From assembly GCA_021205755.1 (NCBI GenBank), contig JAJPWX010000131.1, forward strand, positions 1-64,000: DNA of 64,000 nucleotides, read 5' to 3'. Shown piece after piece: positions 63,383 to 64,000 of this stretch. Position 1 is the stretch's first letter; every line of letters starts with the position of its first letter. The notes below the pieces were generated by a model. That model saw only the letters and a program-made list of their open reading frames with translations. It was not told the DNA's origin and did not search any database. The position numbers were made by a program, and so were the translations under genes. This DNA comes from Lachnospiraceae bacterium. Its GTDB lineage: Bacteria > Bacillota > Clostridia > Lachnospirales > Lachnospiraceae.

Positions 63383-63970
63383 TTATGCCAGAAGCTGCAG
63401 CATGAAAGGAAGGATCAGCTCATAGGAAAAAAGGATGCCGAGGACGAAGCAGGCCAGATCAGAGAGGATAACGGCCAGAAATACCATCTTTTTCTTGCGC
63501 TTTAAATCCGGCTGACTGAACGCCCAGATGTGGTAGATGATAATCGGGAGCGAAATACATCCGCTGATGGCGAAGGAAATGGAGTATTGCTGGCGCAGCA
63601 GCTGCTGTGGGGTGACAGACGCGAGCTCGTAGCCATAGCTGGCGGCCGTGGTATTCAGAAAACTGATGATATTCTGTGAGAAAAACAGTGCGATGACAAA
63701 CGCGATTACTGCACAGAAGAGGCAGATGGCTATTCGTGAGAGCAATTCGCGGACTCTTACGGAAGTATAGGTAGACTTTGGTTCTTCATCCAGCCATTTG
63801 GAAAAATCGACTTTTTTGTCATTAGAAGTGCTGCTTTTGCTGTTCTGGCCTTTGTCGGTATTTTTTTTGCCTTTACCAAACATACCGGCCAGCTTGGGAA
63901 TCTGGCTGGGACCAAAAATGAGGATGAGGATTGCGAGAATAATAAGCAGTTCTGTTGTTCCGAATTTCAT
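63383..63970 (-). CDS. TatA-TatC fusion, C-terminally truncated
   Basis: 195 residues. The first 40 are a TatA unit (TTELLIILAILILIFGPSQIPKLAGMFGKG). A charged linker rich in Lys/Ser leads to a TatC-like part from about residue 70: helix 1 (RIAICLFCAVIAFVIALFF), helix 2 (FAISGCISLPIIIYHIWAF) with the QPDLKRKKK loop, and helix 3 (ILSDLACFVLGILFSYELILPFML), where a stop follows at LLA. TatC normally has six helices and about 240 residues, so half is missing. A fused TatA-TatC is itself unusual. ATG 63970 has a good GGAGGA site. Just beyond the stop lies a piece of the TTCAGAACAGC repeat (about 63350), a possible cause of the loss. Confidence 0.8.
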   Translation of the reverse strand: MKFGTTELLIILAILILIFGPSQIPKLAGMFGKGKKNTDKGQNSKSSTSNDKKVDFSKWLDEEPKSTYTSVRVRELLSRIAICLFCAVIAFVIALFFSQNIISFLNTTAASYGYELASVTPQQLLRQQYSISFAISGCISLPIIIYHIWAFSQPDLKRKKKMVFLAVILSDLACFVLGILFSYELILPFMLQLLA

Positions 63971-64000
63971 ACAAAAGGTTCCTCCGTGTATTTTATCTCT

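Noticed and set aside
1-64000. CRISPR arrays, tRNA or rRNA genes
   Set aside because: No regularly spaced repeats and no tRNA- or rRNA-like stretches were noticed on either strand; the element is not inserted in a visible tRNA gene.

Overview
The window looks like a chromosomal segment of a spore-forming, low-to-mid GC Gram-positive anaerobe, most likely a Lachnospiraceae (Clostridia). This is inferred from the gene set: spoIIR, hemZ, a GlgC/GlgD pair, a two-OB-fold SSB-like protein, type 1B DHOD with PyrK, HD-GYP proteins, cdaA-cdaR, and strong AGGAGG ribosome binding sites with occasional TTG/GTG starts. No rRNA, tRNA or CRISPR array was seen.

Layout. 1-3.9 kb is the right end of an integrative element: a sigma-like regulator, a 0.5 kb gene-free structured stretch, an excisionase-like protein and two tandem tyrosine recombinases, the second split by a frameshift in an A7 run. 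From 4.1 kb the core chromosome follows: uvrB-uvrA, mreB, recD2, comFC, cdaA-cdaR, an HPr-like protein, a sugar-phosphate transferase fused to a GT2 glycosyltransferase, pyrF-pyrK-pyrD, spoIIR, typA (minus strand), an SSB-like gene, a CobO-like ATPase and a propeller/HD-GYP sensor (26-29 kb). Minus-strand glgC-glgD and a BlaI-type repressor with its own promoter/operator come next. An LCP protein, a hypothetical, a cstA gene interrupted by an in-frame TAG, apt, relA/spoT, an MBL hydrolase, hemZ, an HD-GYP protein and hisS follow. A DUF1294 fusion (minus), glyA, a four-gene MacAB-like exporter with two adaptor proteins (46.7-53.0 kb), rpsB-tsf, an NRPS-like A-T-C-partial-A protein (minus), nudC, a ThrE-type exporter, a small membrane protein, a glutamate-cyclase-like gene, decayed pxpA and livG fragments and a truncated TatA-TatC fusion end the window.

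Functional themes. Genome maintenance (UvrAB, RecD2, SSB-like, ComFC), nucleotide metabolism (Pyr, Apt, NudC), second messengers (c-di-AMP by CdaA/CdaR, (p)ppGpp by RelA, c-di-GMP by two HD-GYP proteins), glycogen synthesis (GlgCD) and envelope functions (MreB, LCP, sugar transferase, exporter) dominate.

The most unusual items are: a modular palindromic intergenic repeat with two full copies (9.46 and 35.9 kb) and at least one internally deleted copy (53.0 kb), whose stems show compensatory base changes and whose hairpin loop has received a nested unit; an exporter adaptor with about 540 extra residues at the tip of its coiled-coil hairpin; an NRPS-like protein with a residual second A domain; a structured RNA candidate inside the integrative element; a promoter-hairpin-terminator unit at 63.2 kb; and a hairpin that would hide the spoIIR ribosome binding site.
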